Below are positions 8,995 to 18,463 of a DNA stretch of 64,000 bases, in pieces. The notes under the pieces are model-generated. The model had not been told where the DNA came from, did no database searches, and saw only the letters and a list, made by a program, of their open reading frames with translations. The DNA is from Aerolutibacter ruishenii (GTDB lineage Bacteria > Pseudomonadota > Gammaproteobacteria > Xanthomonadales > Xanthomonadaceae): assembly GCF_007830115.1 (NCBI RefSeq), contig NZ_VLKP01000001.1, positions 415,160 to 479,159 of the forward strand. Direction: 5' to 3'. The position numbers and the translations under genes are program-made. The number at the start of each line of letters is the position of its first letter. Position 1 is the stretch's first letter.

Positions 8995-10497
8995 TTACTT
9001 GGGAAGCGCCTGCATCGCGTTGAACGCGCGGACCAGGCCGTAGCCGTAGTACACATCGCGACCGGCCGCGCCCAGGTCCAGCGCGGTGCTGGTCATGGCA
9101 TTGCGCACCTGCTGGTTGGTAGCCGCCGGGTTGGCGCTCCACACGATCGCGGCCACGCCGGACACATGCGGGGTAGCCATCGAGGTGCCATCCAGATAGG
9201 CATAGCCGCTGGCGTTGTTCTGCTGGACGGTGCTGACGCTTGCAGTCTGGCCCAGCGCGGCGCCGACCAGGGCCAGGCCATCTTCCTGGCTCATGCTGAT
9301 CGCCGGAATGGTGGAGGTCACGCCATCGCCCAGCGTGCCGGAGAAGCTGCCGGCCACGTTGTTGTACACCGCCGCCGCCACGCCGCCACCGGCGGTGACG
9401 TTGTTCACCTTGTCGATAAAGCTGATGTCACCACGCTCGCACAGCACGACCTTGCCCGCCCAGCTGCCTGGGCTGGTGCAACGGCCGCCGTGCACCATCG
9501 CGCCACTGGTCGCGAACTGGCCGGAACCGGTGATCGCCGAGACGATGAAGCTCTCGCCGACGGCCGACATGGTCGCGGAGATGAAGGGATAGGTGCTGAG
9601 CACGCTGACGCCCGGCGCGGCGAGTTCCACCTGGCTGGTGTACTGCGAGAACGAGGCGCGCACGTTGCTGGCGTCCACTGCGGCAACCGAGACCACGCTG
9701 CTGTACGAAGCCGGGTAGCTGTGGCGGTTGTTGCCGTCGTTGCCCGCCGCGGCGATGCTCAGCACGCCCTTGTTGTAGAGGTTGTTGAAGCCGGTTTCCT
9801 CGGTGCGGCTCTTGGTGCTGCCGCCCAGGCTCATGTTGATGACCTTGGCGCCCGCGGCCTGGCAGCGGTTGGCCGCGTCCACCACCGACGAAGCGTAGCT
9901 CCAGCCGCAGGCGGCGCCATCGAACACCTTCACGATGTGCAGCGACACCTTGCCCGGGCTCACGCCCACCACGCCGGTGGTGTTGTTGGCGGCGGCAATC
10001 GTGCCCGCGACGTGCGTGCCGTGGCCGCAGCTGTCGGTGTTCCAGCTCTGGCCCGGCGATGCATAGCCGGTCATGCTGATGCCGGCGAAGTCCTCATGGT
10101 TGGCATTGATGCCCGAATCGATCACGCAGACCTTGATGCCGGTGCCGTCAGCACCCGCGGCCCAGGTCTGCGGCGCCTGCACGTTGTCGATGCCGTACGG
10201 CGTGACCTGGCCGCTGAGGTAGCGCGGCGCGTCCTGCTCGATGTACTCGATGTGCGGGCTGTTGCGCAGGCCTTCGAGCGCCTGCGGCGGCAGCGTGGCC
10301 GCGAACACGTCGGCCTGGGCCACCTTCATGTGCACGCGGCCGCCCGCGGCCTTCAATGCATGCTCGACCACCGCCTGGGTGCCCGGCTTGAACTTGACCA
10401 TCACGCGATTGGGATCCGGCTTGGCGGCAAAGGCGGCAGCGGACATGGTCAGGACCATCGCGGCGCCCAGGGCGGCCGCGAGCTTGCTATGAGTCAT
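8995..10497 (-). CDS. S8 subtilisin-like secreted protease with PA domain (paralogue 3, short form)
   Basis: This is a 500-residue precursor with a signal peptide ending in AAAFAA, an I9-like propeptide (KPDPNRVMVKFKPGTQ), and catalytic Asp, His, Asn and Ser in the same motifs as the two downstream paralogues. The PA insert is present. Unlike them it stops shortly after the catalytic domain (VRAFNAMQALPK) and lacks the C-terminal beta domain, so it is either the ancestral form or a copy that lost the domain. The start is the ATG in front of the signal peptide (MTHSKLAAAL). It is the first gene of the cluster, and each copy has its own terminator, which suggests separate transcripts. Confidence 0.95.
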   Translation of the reverse strand: MTHSKLAAALGAAMVLTMSAAAFAAKPDPNRVMVKFKPGTQAVVEHALKAAGGRVHMKVAQADVFAATLPPQALEGLRNSPHIEYIEQDAPRYLSGQVTPYGIDNVQAPQTWAAGADGTGIKVCVIDSGINANHEDFAGISMTGYASPGQSWNTDSCGHGTHVAGTIAAANNTTGVVGVSPGKVSLHIVKVFDGAACGWSYASSVVDAANRCQAAGAKVINMSLGGSTKSRTEETGFNNLYNKGVLSIAAAGNDGNNRHSYPASYSSVVSVAAVDASNVRASFSQYTSQVELAAPGVSVLSTYPFISATMSAVGESFIVSAITGSGQFATSGAMVHGGRCTSPGSWAGKVVLCERGDISFIDKVNNVTAGGGVAAAVYNNVAGSFSGTLGDGVTSTIPAISMSQEDGLALVGAALGQTASVSTVQQNNASGYAYLDGTSMATPHVSGVAAIVWSANPAATNQQVRNAMTSTALDLGAAGRDVYYGYGLVRAFNAMQALPK

Positions 10498-10633
10498 CTG
10501 TTTTCCCCGAAGAACTGTAGTTGGTTTTGGATGCGCGCCCAAAGCTTCCTGCCGGACGCGACGCCGAAACGTAACACAGCTCGGCCAGCGGTCATGTTGC
10601 GCCGCGCCATGGCGACGCAACATGCCTGGAGGG

Positions 10634-12004
10634 TCACAGAATGTAACGGCTCAGGTCGGGGTCCTGGACCAGTTCGCCCAGGTGCGCATCGACATACGCG
10701 CGGTCGATGGTGACGCTCTGTCCATCCCGGTCGGGGGCTTCGTAGCTCAACGTATCGAGCAGGCGCTCGAGCACGGTGTGCAGGCGGCGCGCGCCGATGT
10801 TCTCCTGGCGCTCGTTCACCTGCGCCGCGATCTCGGCCAGGCGCTCGACCGCGTCGGCGGTGAACGCCAGGTCCACGCCTTCGGTGCGCAGCAACTCCAC
10901 GTACTGCGTGGTCAGCGCCGCCTTGGGCTCGGTGAGGATGCGCACGAAATCGTCCTTGCTCAGCGCGCCCAGCTCCACCCGGATCGGAAAGCGGCCCTGC
11001 AGCTCGGGGATCAGGTCGCTGGGCTTGGCCAGGTGGAACGCACCGCTGGCGATGAACAGGATGTGGTCGGTCTTCACCGGCCCGTACTTGGTGCTGACCG
11101 TGGAGCCTTCCACCAGCGGCAGCAGGTCGCGTTGCACGCCCTCGCGGCTGACATCGCCGCCGGTCGCGCCGGGCTGGCTGCGCTTGGCCACCTTGTCGAT
11201 CTCGTCGATGAACACGATGCCATGCTGCTCGCAGGCCTCGATGGCGGCGGCACGGATATCGTCCTCGTTGACCAGCTTGCCTGCCTCCTCTTCGACCAAC
11301 AGGGTACGCGCAGCCTTGATCGTCAGCTTCTTCCTGCTGGTCTTGTTGCCAGCCACCTGCGAGAACATCTGCCGCAGCTGCTGGCCCATTTCCTCCATGC
11401 CCGGCGGCGCCATGATGTCCACGCCGATGTTGACCGCGGCGTCGACCTCGATCTCGCGCTCGTCCAGCGCGCCGCTGCGCAGCTGCTTGCGCAGCTTGAT
11501 CCGCGTCTCCGACTCCTGCGCCGACGGCTCGGCCTGCGCGGCCTGCGGGTCGAAGCCGATGCCGGCACTGCGGCGCGGCAGCAGCGCGTCGAGGATGCGA
11601 TCCTCGGCACGTTCTTCCGCCTGGGTGCGCACGTGTACCTTGGCCTGTTCGCGGTACAGCTTGACCGCGGTGTCGGCCAGGTCGCGCACGATCTGCTCCA
11701 CGTCCTTGCCGACGTAGCCGACCTCGGTGAAGCGCGTGGCCTCCACCTTCACGAACGGCGCGTTGGCCAGCGTGGCCAGGCGCCGCGCGATCTCGGTCTT
11801 GCCCACGCCGGTGGGGCCGATCATCAGGATGTTCTTCGGCATCACTTCATTGCGCAGTTCCGGCGCCAGCTGCATGCGGCGCCAGCGGTTGCGCAGCGCG
11901 ATGGCGACCGCACGCTTGGCCTGCTGCTGGCCCACGATGTGGCGGTCGAGCTCCTGCACGATCTCGCGCGGGGTCATGGTGGCGCTCGTGGTGTCGGGTT
12001 TCAT
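10634..12004 (-). CDS. hslU: HslU, ATPase subunit of the HslUV protease
   Basis: This is a 456-residue AAA+ unfoldase that feeds substrates to the HslV peptidase in the cytosol. It shows [17 protein letters not shown], Walker [10 protein letters not shown], the pore motif region [13 protein letters not shown], Walker [11 protein letters not shown], the variable I domain, sensor residues around GRFPIRVEL, and the C-terminal LSRYIL tail that docks into HslV. Translation can start at the ATG giving MKPDTTSAT or nine codons later at MTPRE; the first lies 2 bases after the hslV stop, which fits translational coupling. Confidence 0.97.
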   Translation of the reverse strand: MKPDTTSATMTPREIVQELDRHIVGQQQAKRAVAIALRNRWRRMQLAPELRNEVMPKNILMIGPTGVGKTEIARRLATLANAPFVKVEATRFTEVGYVGKDVEQIVRDLADTAVKLYREQAKVHVRTQAEERAEDRILDALLPRRSAGIGFDPQAAQAEPSAQESETRIKLRKQLRSGALDEREIEVDAAVNIGVDIMAPPGMEEMGQQLRQMFSQVAGNKTSRKKLTIKAARTLLVEEEAGKLVNEDDIRAAAIEACEQHGIVFIDEIDKVAKRSQPGATGGDVSREGVQRDLLPLVEGSTVSTKYGPVKTDHILFIASGAFHLAKPSDLIPELQGRFPIRVELGALSKDDFVRILTEPKAALTTQYVELLRTEGVDLAFTADAVERLAEIAAQVNERQENIGARRLHTVLERLLDTLSYEAPDRDGQSVTIDRAYVDAHLGELVQDPDLSRYIL

Positions 12005-12006
12005 GC

Positions 12007-12558
12007 TCACAGTTCCTCCACCACCACGTTGCGGTTGGTGTAGATGCAGACATCGCCGGCAATGCCGATCGCCTCGGTGGCGATGGTGCGGGCGTCCAGT
12101 TCGGTGTGCGCCATCAGCGCGCGCGCGGCGGACAGCGCGTACATGCCACCGGAGCCGATGGCGATGATGCCGTCCTCGGGTTCGATCACGTCGCCGGTGC
12201 CGCTGATGATCAGCGAGGTCTCGCGGTCGGCCACCGCGAGCAGCGCTTCGAGCTTGCCGAGGCGGCGCTCGGTGCGCCAGTCCTTGGCCAGTTCGACGGC
12301 GGCGCGGGTCAGCTGGCCGTGCTTCTCCAGCTTGGCCTCGAACAGTTCGAACAGGGTGAAGGCATCGGCGGCGGCGCCTGCGAAACCGGCAATCACCTGG
12401 CTGTCGCGGCCGAGGCGACGCACCTTGCGCGCGTTGCCCTTCATCACGGTGGCGCCGAGGGTCACCTGGCCGTCGCCGGCCACGGCCACGCGACCGTTGC
12501 GGCGCACCGAGACAATCGTGGTGGCGTGGAAGACGTTTGGATTCTGGCTCGGGTCCAT
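12007..12558 (-). CDS. hslV: HslV, threonine peptidase subunit of the HslUV protease
   Basis: This is a 183-residue N-terminal nucleophile hydrolase. The block [19 protein letters not shown] matches the mature N-terminus of HslV, where the first Thr is the nucleophile. Here 12 residues ([12 protein letters not shown]) precede that Thr, so a short propeptide must be removed for activity, instead of only Met as in E. coli. The start is supported by AAGGAAAGG a few bases upstream. The Gly/Ala-rich [18 protein letters not shown] and the metal-site region [13 protein letters not shown] are present. It is co-transcribed with hslU, with a gap of 2 bases. Confidence 0.96.
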   Translation of the reverse strand: MDPSQNPNVFHATTIVSVRRNGRVAVAGDGQVTLGATVMKGNARKVRRLGRDSQVIAGFAGAAADAFTLFELFEAKLEKHGQLTRAAVELAKDWRTERRLGKLEALLAVADRETSLIISGTGDVIEPEDGIIAIGSGGMYALSAARALMAHTELDARTIATEAIGIAGDVCIYTNRNVVVEEL

Positions 12559-12900
12559 GTGGACCTTTCCTTGGGGGGGGGAATCCCATGGATGGGGATG
12601 GGGGCTGCTCCCCTCAAGGGTAGGCGCCACGTGTTGGATTCAGCCTGGGCGATGTCGTTGATCACCTTCCATGGCAAACACCGGGGCGCCCTGCTCCCGC
12701 CCGGCACGCTTCCGCGATCGAAGAAGAAGCGCTTCCGGGATATTCACACTCGCCGCACTTGTCGTTGTTGCCACATCGCCCTCACCCCATCCAAGGCGGA
12801 TCGGTGATTCCGATTCAACCGAGCGAGTATCGGGGAGCGAATTGAATCGGAATCACCGATCCGCCGCCCTACCACGCCACGAATGAAGGCAACAGCGCCC
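12559..12900. other. Gene-free stretch between xerC and hslV
   Basis: This stretch of 342 bases has no convincing gene. It contains a run of nine G at about 12572-12580 just upstream of hslV, which can pair with nearby C-rich sequence, and the long perfect inverted repeat listed separately. The hslVU promoter should lie here; I see no consensus sigma-32 or sigma-70 site that I would defend. Confidence 0.7.
12795..12865. repeat. 24-bp perfect inverted repeat
   Basis: The arms 12795-12818 and 12842-12865 are perfect reverse complements over 24 bases, separated by a 23-base loop. It lies 36 bases after the xerC stop. There is no T tract, the arms are of mixed composition, and no second copy was noticed in the window. 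Possible readings are a xerC terminator or attenuator, a MITE/REP-type element, or a protein-binding site. Confidence 0.85.
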
Positions 12901-13785
12901 TCAACCCTTCCGCTTGGCCCGCGGATGCGCCGCGTCATACACCTTGGCCAGGTGCTGGTAGTCCAGGTGCGTATAGATCTGCGTGGTGGCGATGTCGGCG
13001 TGGCCAAGCAACTCCTGCACGCCGCGCAGGTCGCCGGAAGACTCGAGGATATGGCTGGCGAAGCTGTGGCGCAGCAAATGCGGGTGCACGCGCTTGAAGA
13101 GCCCCTGGCGCTGCGCGAGTTGACGCAGGCGCAGTTGCACGGCACGTGGGGTGATCGGGCCACCACCGCGACCGGGGAACACCGGCGCGTCGCTACCCGC
13201 ACCCGTGGAGGCGCGCCATTCGTGCAATGCATTGCGCGCGAACGAACCCAGCGGCACGCTGCGCTGCTTGCTGCCCTTGCCCAGCACGGTCACCAACCCG
13301 TCGGCCAGGTCGAGATCACGCCAGCGCAATGCGCACAGTTCGCTCAAACGCAAGCCGGAGGAGTAGAACAGCTCCAGCAACGCACGGTCGCGCAGGCCCA
13401 GCGGCACATCGGTGGGCACTTCGACCAGCGCCTTCACCTCGTCCGGGTCCAGCACCTGCGGTAGCTTGCGCGGCGCCTTCGGGGCGCGGATCGCGGCCGC
13501 CGGGCTGGCGGCAAGACGCCCCTGGCGCACGTGCCAACCGTAGAAGCTGCGGCACGCCGACAGGCGTCGCTGCAGGCTCTTGGCCGACAGGCCGCGACGG
13601 TGCTCGGCGGCCACGAACGCACGCAGTTGCTCCGGCTCCAGGGCCAGCACATCGAGGCCCTGTGCTTCGCTCCACTGCGCCAACGCGTCCAGGTCGCGCC
13701 GATAGGCATCGGTGGTATGGGCGGACATGCGCCGCTCCACCGTCAGGTACGCAAGGAAGGCTTCAATCGGCGCCGGTACCGTCAT
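12901..13785 (-). CDS. xerC: Tyrosine recombinase XerC
   Basis: This is a 294-residue site-specific recombinase that resolves chromosome dimers at dif together with XerD. The N-terminal SAM-like DNA-binding domain (IEAFLAYLTVERRMSAHT) precedes the catalytic domain with Arg in SSGLRLSELCALRW, Lys in LGKGSKQRSVPL, HLLRHSFASHIL (His-x-x-Arg), the second His in LLGHADIATTQIYTH and the nucleophile Tyr in that last block. XerC rather than XerD is chosen because the order DUF484-xerC-hslV-hslU is the usual XerC neighbourhood. It is a housekeeping gene and not an integron integrase: the extra helix patch typical of IntI is missing. Confidence 0.93.
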   Translation of the reverse strand: MTVPAPIEAFLAYLTVERRMSAHTTDAYRRDLDALAQWSEAQGLDVLALEPEQLRAFVAAEHRRGLSAKSLQRRLSACRSFYGWHVRQGRLAASPAAAIRAPKAPRKLPQVLDPDEVKALVEVPTDVPLGLRDRALLELFYSSGLRLSELCALRWRDLDLADGLVTVLGKGSKQRSVPLGSFARNALHEWRASTGAGSDAPVFPGRGGGPITPRAVQLRLRQLAQRQGLFKRVHPHLLRHSFASHILESSGDLRGVQELLGHADIATTQIYTHLDYQHLAKVYDAAHPRAKRKG

Positions 13786-13887
13786 GTCGGTCCCGCCCCA
13801 CTACCGCCCAGCGCCCAGTCACTGCGCGGACAACGCTGCAAGCAGCCCCGCATGGCCGCTACGCGGAGCCGTGCCATGGATTTCACG

Positions 13888-14562
13888 TCAGCTTGCATAC
13901 CTCGCCAGCGCCGTGGTCAGCGACTCGCCCATCATGCGCAGGAACAGCGTGCCCATTCCTGGAAAGAACCGGTTGGGATCGCGGCTGCCCACCGCCACCA
14001 GGCCCACGCCCGGCAATGGCAGCAGCGCGGTCGACTGCACTTCGTCGGCGCGCATGCCGTAGAGCACGGTGTGCTTTTCGGGCTGCAGGCGGCCACACAG
14101 GGGTTCACCGGTGACCAGACAGTCGCGGAACGTGTGCAGGCCCGCGTCCTCCACCGGCACTACCTGCAACCAGTCTGCTTCTTCCAACCCGGCGACGGGC
14201 TTGAACAACACCACGCGCACCAGGTCGCCGTTGAAATCCTCCGCCAGAGACGCGGCCATCGCGCGCAGCGTGTCGGCCGCGTTGCCCTGGCGCATCAACG
14301 CCAACGTCAGCTGGTGCGTGCGCACGCTCAGGCGCTCGTTCTCCTGCGCGTTGCCGAACAGTTCGTGCAGGCGCCGCGTGAGCTCGCGGTTCTTGTCGCG
14401 CAGCACTTCCAGCTGGTAACTGGCCAGCGACGCGGCCGGACCTTCGTCACGCGGCACCACCAGGCTGATCGCCAGGTCGGGGAACTGCCGCAGGAAGCCC
14501 GGATGGCGTCGCAGCCACGCCGCGACTTCGTGGGCACCCAGCTTCTCAACGGTATCGGTCAT
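13888..14562 (-). CDS. DUF484 family protein
   Basis: This is a 224-residue cytoplasmic protein of the DUF484 (GAF-like) family found between dapF and xerC in many gammaproteobacteria. It starts with the conserved [17 protein letters not shown] block, continues through a coiled coil with [12 protein letters not shown], and ends with a GAF-like domain containing [21 protein letters not shown]. The function is unknown. It overlaps dapF by 4 bases (ATGA), so it is translated from the dapF transcript. Confidence 0.93.
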   Translation of the reverse strand: MTDTVEKLGAHEVAAWLRRHPGFLRQFPDLAISLVVPRDEGPAASLASYQLEVLRDKNRELTRRLHELFGNAQENERLSVRTHQLTLALMRQGNAADTLRAMAASLAEDFNGDLVRVVLFKPVAGLEEADWLQVVPVEDAGLHTFRDCLVTGEPLCGRLQPEKHTVLYGMRADEVQSTALLPLPGVGLVAVGSRDPNRFFPGMGTLFLRMMGESLTTALARYAS

Positions 14563-15416
14563 GGCGTGGCGTACTCGGTCAGTTGGCCTTCGAACACGAA
14601 GGCGGTGGGGCCGGCCATCGCCAGCGGTGCGTCATACTCGGGCCAGCGGATGCGCAGTTCACCGCCGGGCAGCGCGACGACCACGTCGCGCGCGATGCGG
14701 CCACGGCGCATCAGCACCGCGGCGGCCGCACAGGCCCCGCTGCCGCACGCCAGCGTTTCGCCAGCGCCGCGCTCGTACACACGCAGGCGGATTCGGTCGA
14801 AGGCCTCGACCTGGGCGAAGCCGATATTGGCCGATTCAGGGAAAGCCGGCTGCGCCTGCAGCGCGGGGCCGAGCGTGGCCACATCAGCGGTAGCGGTGTC
14901 GGGCACTTCCAGCACCGCGTGCGGATTTCCCATCGACACCGCACCGAAGAACTGCAATGCGCCACCCACTTCCAACGCATACGTTTCCTGCGCCTGGTCA
15001 AAGCCCCGCAGCGGCACGTGCGACGGCTCGAAATCCGGCACGCCCATCACGACTTCGAAGCGGCCTTCGCCCAGGTCGGTGACGGCATGCGTGCCCACCG
15101 GGCTGTCGAGCAGGAACTGGCCTCCCTTGGGTGCGGCGCCATCGCGCACCAGCCACGCGGCGATGCAGCGCGCACCATTGCCGCATTGCTGCGACGGGCT
15201 GGCATCGGAATTCCAGATGCGGTAGCTCGCCACCGAACCGGCGGCGCGTGGTGGTTCGACGGTGAGGATCTGGTCGCAACCCACGCCGCGGTGGCGGTCA
15301 CCGAACAGCCGGCACAGCGCCGCATCCGGCGCGGGCGTACCGTCACGCAGGTCGATCACCACGAAGTCGTTGCCGGCGCCGTGCATCTTGGCGAAACGCC
15401 GGCCGGTGGCAGGCAT
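14559..15416 (-). CDS. dapF: Diaminopimelate epimerase DapF
   Basis: This is a 285-residue cofactor-independent epimerase that converts LL- to meso-diaminopimelate for lysine and peptidoglycan. Both catalytic cysteines are visible, in [10 protein letters not shown] and in [11 protein letters not shown], and the N-terminal [15 protein letters not shown] is diagnostic. Of two close starts I chose the ATG at 15416 (MPATGRR), because GGAAGG is 11 bases upstream of it but only 2 bases from the ATG at 15425. It follows lptM without a gap and is coupled to the DUF484 gene. Confidence 0.95.
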   Translation of the reverse strand: MPATGRRFAKMHGAGNDFVVIDLRDGTPAPDAALCRLFGDRHRGVGCDQILTVEPPRAAGSVASYRIWNSDASPSQQCGNGARCIAAWLVRDGAAPKGGQFLLDSPVGTHAVTDLGEGRFEVVMGVPDFEPSHVPLRGFDQAQETYALEVGGALQFFGAVSMGNPHAVLEVPDTATADVATLGPALQAQPAFPESANIGFAQVEAFDRIRLRVYERGAGETLACGSGACAAAAVLMRRGRIARDVVVALPGGELRIRWPEYDAPLAMAGPTAFVFEGQLTEYATP

Positions 15417-15417
15417 T

Positions 15418-15672
15418 TCAGCCATCGCCTTCCCGCTTGGGTGCAATGGGCGCGGGCGTGCCAGGCACCGGCTCGGCCGGCGCTGGTTCGGCCGGTACCG
15501 GGTCGGCCGGCGGCGCGTCGGGGGCCGGCTGTGCGCCCGCCTCCACCGGCGGCTCCGCGGGCACCGTCTGGTCCGGCACCGGTGCCTGCGGCAGCACCAG
15601 CGGGCCCTTGTTGCCACAGCCGGCCAGCGGCAGCGACAACGCGATCATCAGGATGGCGGTCTTGAGCTTCAT
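15418..15672 (-). CDS. lptM: Small lipoprotein LptM (YifL-like)
   Basis: This is an 84-residue lipoprotein with the signal peptide [19 protein letters not shown] and the family hallmark [10 protein letters not shown] directly after the lipidated Cys. LptM/YifL helps the LptDE outer-membrane LPS translocon mature. The rest is an unusually long Pro/Ala/Glu-rich tail (repeats of PAEPxP), much longer than in E. coli, probably disordered in the periplasm. Its location before dapF is conserved in gammaproteobacteria. Confidence 0.9.
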   Translation of the reverse strand: MKLKTAILMIALSLPLAGCGNKGPLVLPQAPVPDQTVPAEPPVEAGAQPAPDAPPADPVPAEPAPAEPVPGTPAPIAPKREGDG

Positions 15673-15720
15673 CCGCGCAGTGTAGCGCGCCCCTGCCACG
15701 GCTCAACGCCGCCGCGGCGG

Positions 15721-16113
15721 TCAGGGTTCAGGCCGCATCCACAGCCAGAGCGCCACCACGGCCATCACCGCACTGCCCAGCGCCGCCATCCACCACGCCG
15801 GTGCGGTGGCGAACATGATCAGGGCCGCGAGGATCATCATGCCGATGGCCAGCCGCTTGGCGCGGCGGCTGACCGCGCCGCTGCGTTCCCAGTCGCGGAT
15901 CATCGGCCCGAACTGGCGATGCGCGTGCAGCCAGGCATGCAGGCGCTTCGACCCCCGCGCGGCGGCGAACGCGGACAACAGCACGAACGGCACGGTGGGC
16001 AGGCCCGGCACCACGATGCCGACCAGCCCGAGGCCCAGGGCACCGTAGGCCAGCACCAGCCAGGCCCAGCGGAAGCGGCCGAGGTGCCCGTCGTTTGGCA
16101 GTGGGTCACTCAT
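15721..16113 (-). CDS. DUF454 (YbaN-like) inner-membrane protein
   Basis: This is a 130-residue protein with three or four hydrophobic segments. The DUF454 signature is present: GLGLVGIVVPGLPTVPF, then a soluble loop with GSKRLHAWLHAHRQFGPMIRDW, and two C-terminal transmembrane helices. YbaN-type proteins are inner-membrane proteins of unknown role. The start is the ATG at MSDPLPN; the open frame continues upstream but without family similarity. Confidence 0.9.
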   Translation of the reverse strand: MSDPLPNDGHLGRFRWAWLVLAYGALGLGLVGIVVPGLPTVPFVLLSAFAAARGSKRLHAWLHAHRQFGPMIRDWERSGAVSRRAKRLAIGMMILAALIMFATAPAWWMAALGSAVMAVVALWLWMRPEP

Positions 16114-16171
16114 GGGGGAAGTATGCGGCAGCACGAAGAAAGCCGCCGCCTCCTGCCCCATGGCGGCCCCG

Positions 16172-18379
16172 TCAGTGCGACCCGGACACCGCCGGCTTCA
16201 CGCCCAGCTGGTCAAGCAGGAACGCATACATCTCCGACAGTTCGCGATAGCGGCGGAACCGTCCCGACTTGCCGCCATGCCCCGCATCCATGTTGGTGCG
16301 GAACAGCACCGGCAACCTGGACGTGTTCAGGTCACGCAGCCGCGCCACGTACTTGGCCGGCTCCCAGTACTGCACCTGCGAATCCCACAGCCCGGTACCG
16401 ACGAACATCGCCGGGTACGCCTGCGCCTTCAGGTTGTCGTACGGCGAGTACGACAGCATGTAGGCGTAGTAGTCGGCCTTCTCCGGGTTGCCCCACTCGT
16501 CGTACTCGTTGGTGGTCAGCGGGATCGACGCGTCCAGCATGGTCGTCACCACGTCCACGAACGGCACCTGAGACAGGATCACCCGGTACCTGTCCGGGGC
16601 CATGTTGCTGATCGCGCCCATCAGCAGGCCGCCGGCGCTGCCGCCGTAGGCCGCCACCCGGTCCTTCGCCGCATAGCCTTCCTTGACCAGGAAGTCGGTG
16701 ACATCGATGAAGTCGGTGAAGGTGTTCTTCTTGTGGAACAGCTTGCCGTCGTCGTACCACTTGCGGCCCATTTCCTGGCCACCGCGGATGTGGGCGATGG
16801 CGTAGACCACGCCGCGGTCGAGCAGGCTCACCACCGGCAGGTTGAAGCCCGGGTCGATGGAGTTGCCGTAGCTGCCGTAGGCGTACTGCAGCAGCGCGGC
16901 CGTACCGTTTTTCTGGAAGCCGTTGCGGTACACCAGCGACACCGGCACCCGGGTGCCGTCCTTCGCCGTGGCCCACACGCGCTCGGTGGTGTACCAGGCC
17001 GGGTCGTAACCCAGCACCGGCTGCTGCTTGAGCGTGCGGCGCTCGCCGGTCTTCGTATTGACCTCATAGGTGGTCGCCGGCGTGGTCAGCGAGGTGTAGG
17101 TGTAGCGCAGCCAGTCGGTGGCGTGCTCGGCGTTGGTCGACAGGCCCATGCTGTAGGCCGGCTCGTCCACGCTCACGTATTCGTCCTTGCCACCGGGCTT
17201 GAGCAGTCGCAGGCGCTCCAGTCCGTTGCTGCGCTCGCTGATGGCGCTGAAGCCGTCGAACAGTTCAAAGCCTTCGATGAACACGTCGTCGCGGTGGCCG
17301 ATCCACTCCTGCCACTGCGCACGCGACGTCGCGTTGCTCGGCGCGGTCATCAGCTTGAAGTTGGACGCCGGCTTGCCGTCCGCGCCAGGCGCGTTGGTGC
17401 GGATCACCCAACGGCCACCGTGGTGCTCGGCCTGGTATTCCACATCGCGCTGGCGCGGGGCGAGCACGGCGAAGGTCTCGGGGTTGGCGGCCGGTGCGCA
17501 GCGCGACTCGCTGGACACGGTGCTCTCCACGCCGATGCAGATGTACTGGTCGTCGCGGGTACGGCCGATGCCCATGTAGAAGCTGTCGTCGTGCTCTTCG
17601 TACACCAGCACGTCCTGCGCGGCCGGGGTGCCGAGCACGTGTTTCTTCACCCACACGGTCAGCAGGGTCTCGGGGTCATTCTCGACATAGAACAGGGTCT
17701 TGTTGTCGTCGGCCCACACCAGGTTGGGCGAGACGCCGCTGATGGTGTCGGCATACACCTCGCCGGTGTCGAGGTTCTTGATTCGGATGGTGTACTGGCG
17801 GCGACCGACGGCATCCTCGGCCCAGGCCAGCAGGCGGTTGTCCTGGCTGACCTCGAAATCACCGACGCTGAAGTAGTCCTTGCCCTTGGCCATGGCGTTG
17901 ACGTCGAGCAGCACCTGCTCGTCGGCATCGGGGGTCTCGCTGGCCTTGAGCACGGTGGCGGCGTTGGCGCCGGCGGCGTCCTTGCGGCGCGCGTGGATCG
18001 GGTAATCCTGGCCGGTGGCGAAACGGCTGTAGTACCACCAGCCACGCTCGCGGTACGGCACCGAACTGTCGTCCTGCTTGATGCGGCCGACGATCTCGTC
18101 GTACAGCGCGTTCTCCAGCGGCTTGAGCGGCGCCATCACCGTGTCGACGTAGGCGTTCTCGGCGTTGAGGTACGCCAGCATCTCCGGGTTCTTGCGCTTG
18201 TCGTCGCGCAGCCAGTAGTACTCGTCGTTGCGCTGCGCGCCGTGCGGGGCCTTGACGACATGCGGCTTCCTGGCGGCGTCGGGTGCGGTGGGCAGATCGG
18301 TACGACCGGCGGCGCCGGCGAGGCTGGGAGTGGTGGTCATGAGCAGCGTGGCCGCCAGGATCAGGGAAGTGGATTTCAT
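16172..18379 (-). CDS. ptrB: S9A oligopeptidase B-like serine peptidase, exported
   Basis: This is a 735-residue prolyl-oligopeptidase-family enzyme. The N-terminal beta-propeller gates access so that only short peptides are cut. The C-terminal alpha/beta-hydrolase domain has the nucleophile in YGGSAGGLLMGA and the His in MDAGHGGKSGRFRRYRE, with RGGQEMGRKWYDDGK typical of oligopeptidase B, which cleaves after Arg/Lys. A signal peptide (MKSTSLILAA..., ending near LAGAAG) suggests export, unlike the cytosolic E. coli enzyme. It is followed by the DUF454 gene, and a second S9A gene lies upstream with a terminator between them. Confidence 0.9.
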   Translation of the reverse strand: MKSTSLILAATLLMTTTPSLAGAAGRTDLPTAPDAARKPHVVKAPHGAQRNDEYYWLRDDKRKNPEMLAYLNAENAYVDTVMAPLKPLENALYDEIVGRIKQDDSSVPYRERGWWYYSRFATGQDYPIHARRKDAAGANAATVLKASETPDADEQVLLDVNAMAKGKDYFSVGDFEVSQDNRLLAWAEDAVGRRQYTIRIKNLDTGEVYADTISGVSPNLVWADDNKTLFYVENDPETLLTVWVKKHVLGTPAAQDVLVYEEHDDSFYMGIGRTRDDQYICIGVESTVSSESRCAPAANPETFAVLAPRQRDVEYQAEHHGGRWVIRTNAPGADGKPASNFKLMTAPSNATSRAQWQEWIGHRDDVFIEGFELFDGFSAISERSNGLERLRLLKPGGKDEYVSVDEPAYSMGLSTNAEHATDWLRYTYTSLTTPATTYEVNTKTGERRTLKQQPVLGYDPAWYTTERVWATAKDGTRVPVSLVYRNGFQKNGTAALLQYAYGSYGNSIDPGFNLPVVSLLDRGVVYAIAHIRGGQEMGRKWYDDGKLFHKKNTFTDFIDVTDFLVKEGYAAKDRVAAYGGSAGGLLMGAISNMAPDRYRVILSQVPFVDVVTTMLDASIPLTTNEYDEWGNPEKADYYAYMLSYSPYDNLKAQAYPAMFVGTGLWDSQVQYWEPAKYVARLRDLNTSRLPVLFRTNMDAGHGGKSGRFRRYRELSEMYAFLLDQLGVKPAVSGSH

Positions 18380-18408
18380 GGAATGGGGTCCGTCCTTGTC
18401 AAAAGCAA

Positions 18409-18430
18409 CGGGCGCCCTGAGGAGCGCCCG
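18409..18430 (-). terminator. Terminator between the two S9A peptidase genes
   Basis: A 7-bp GC stem (18409-18415 with 18424-18430) and an 8-base loop lie 34 bases after the upstream peptidase stop at 18464. There is no strong T tract. Confidence 0.5.
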
Positions 18431-18463
18431 CTGCGGTGTCACGTCAAGGCCTCACGGCAGCGG

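Noticed and set aside
12795..12865. dif or another Xer site near xerC
   Set aside because: The 28-bp dif layout (two 11-bp arms around a 6-base centre) is not present; the arms are 24 bp with a 23-base loop.
12901..13785. The tyrosine recombinase as the integron integrase
   Set aside because: It lies 45 kb from the array in the conserved DUF484-hslVU context and matches XerC without the IntI-specific insert.
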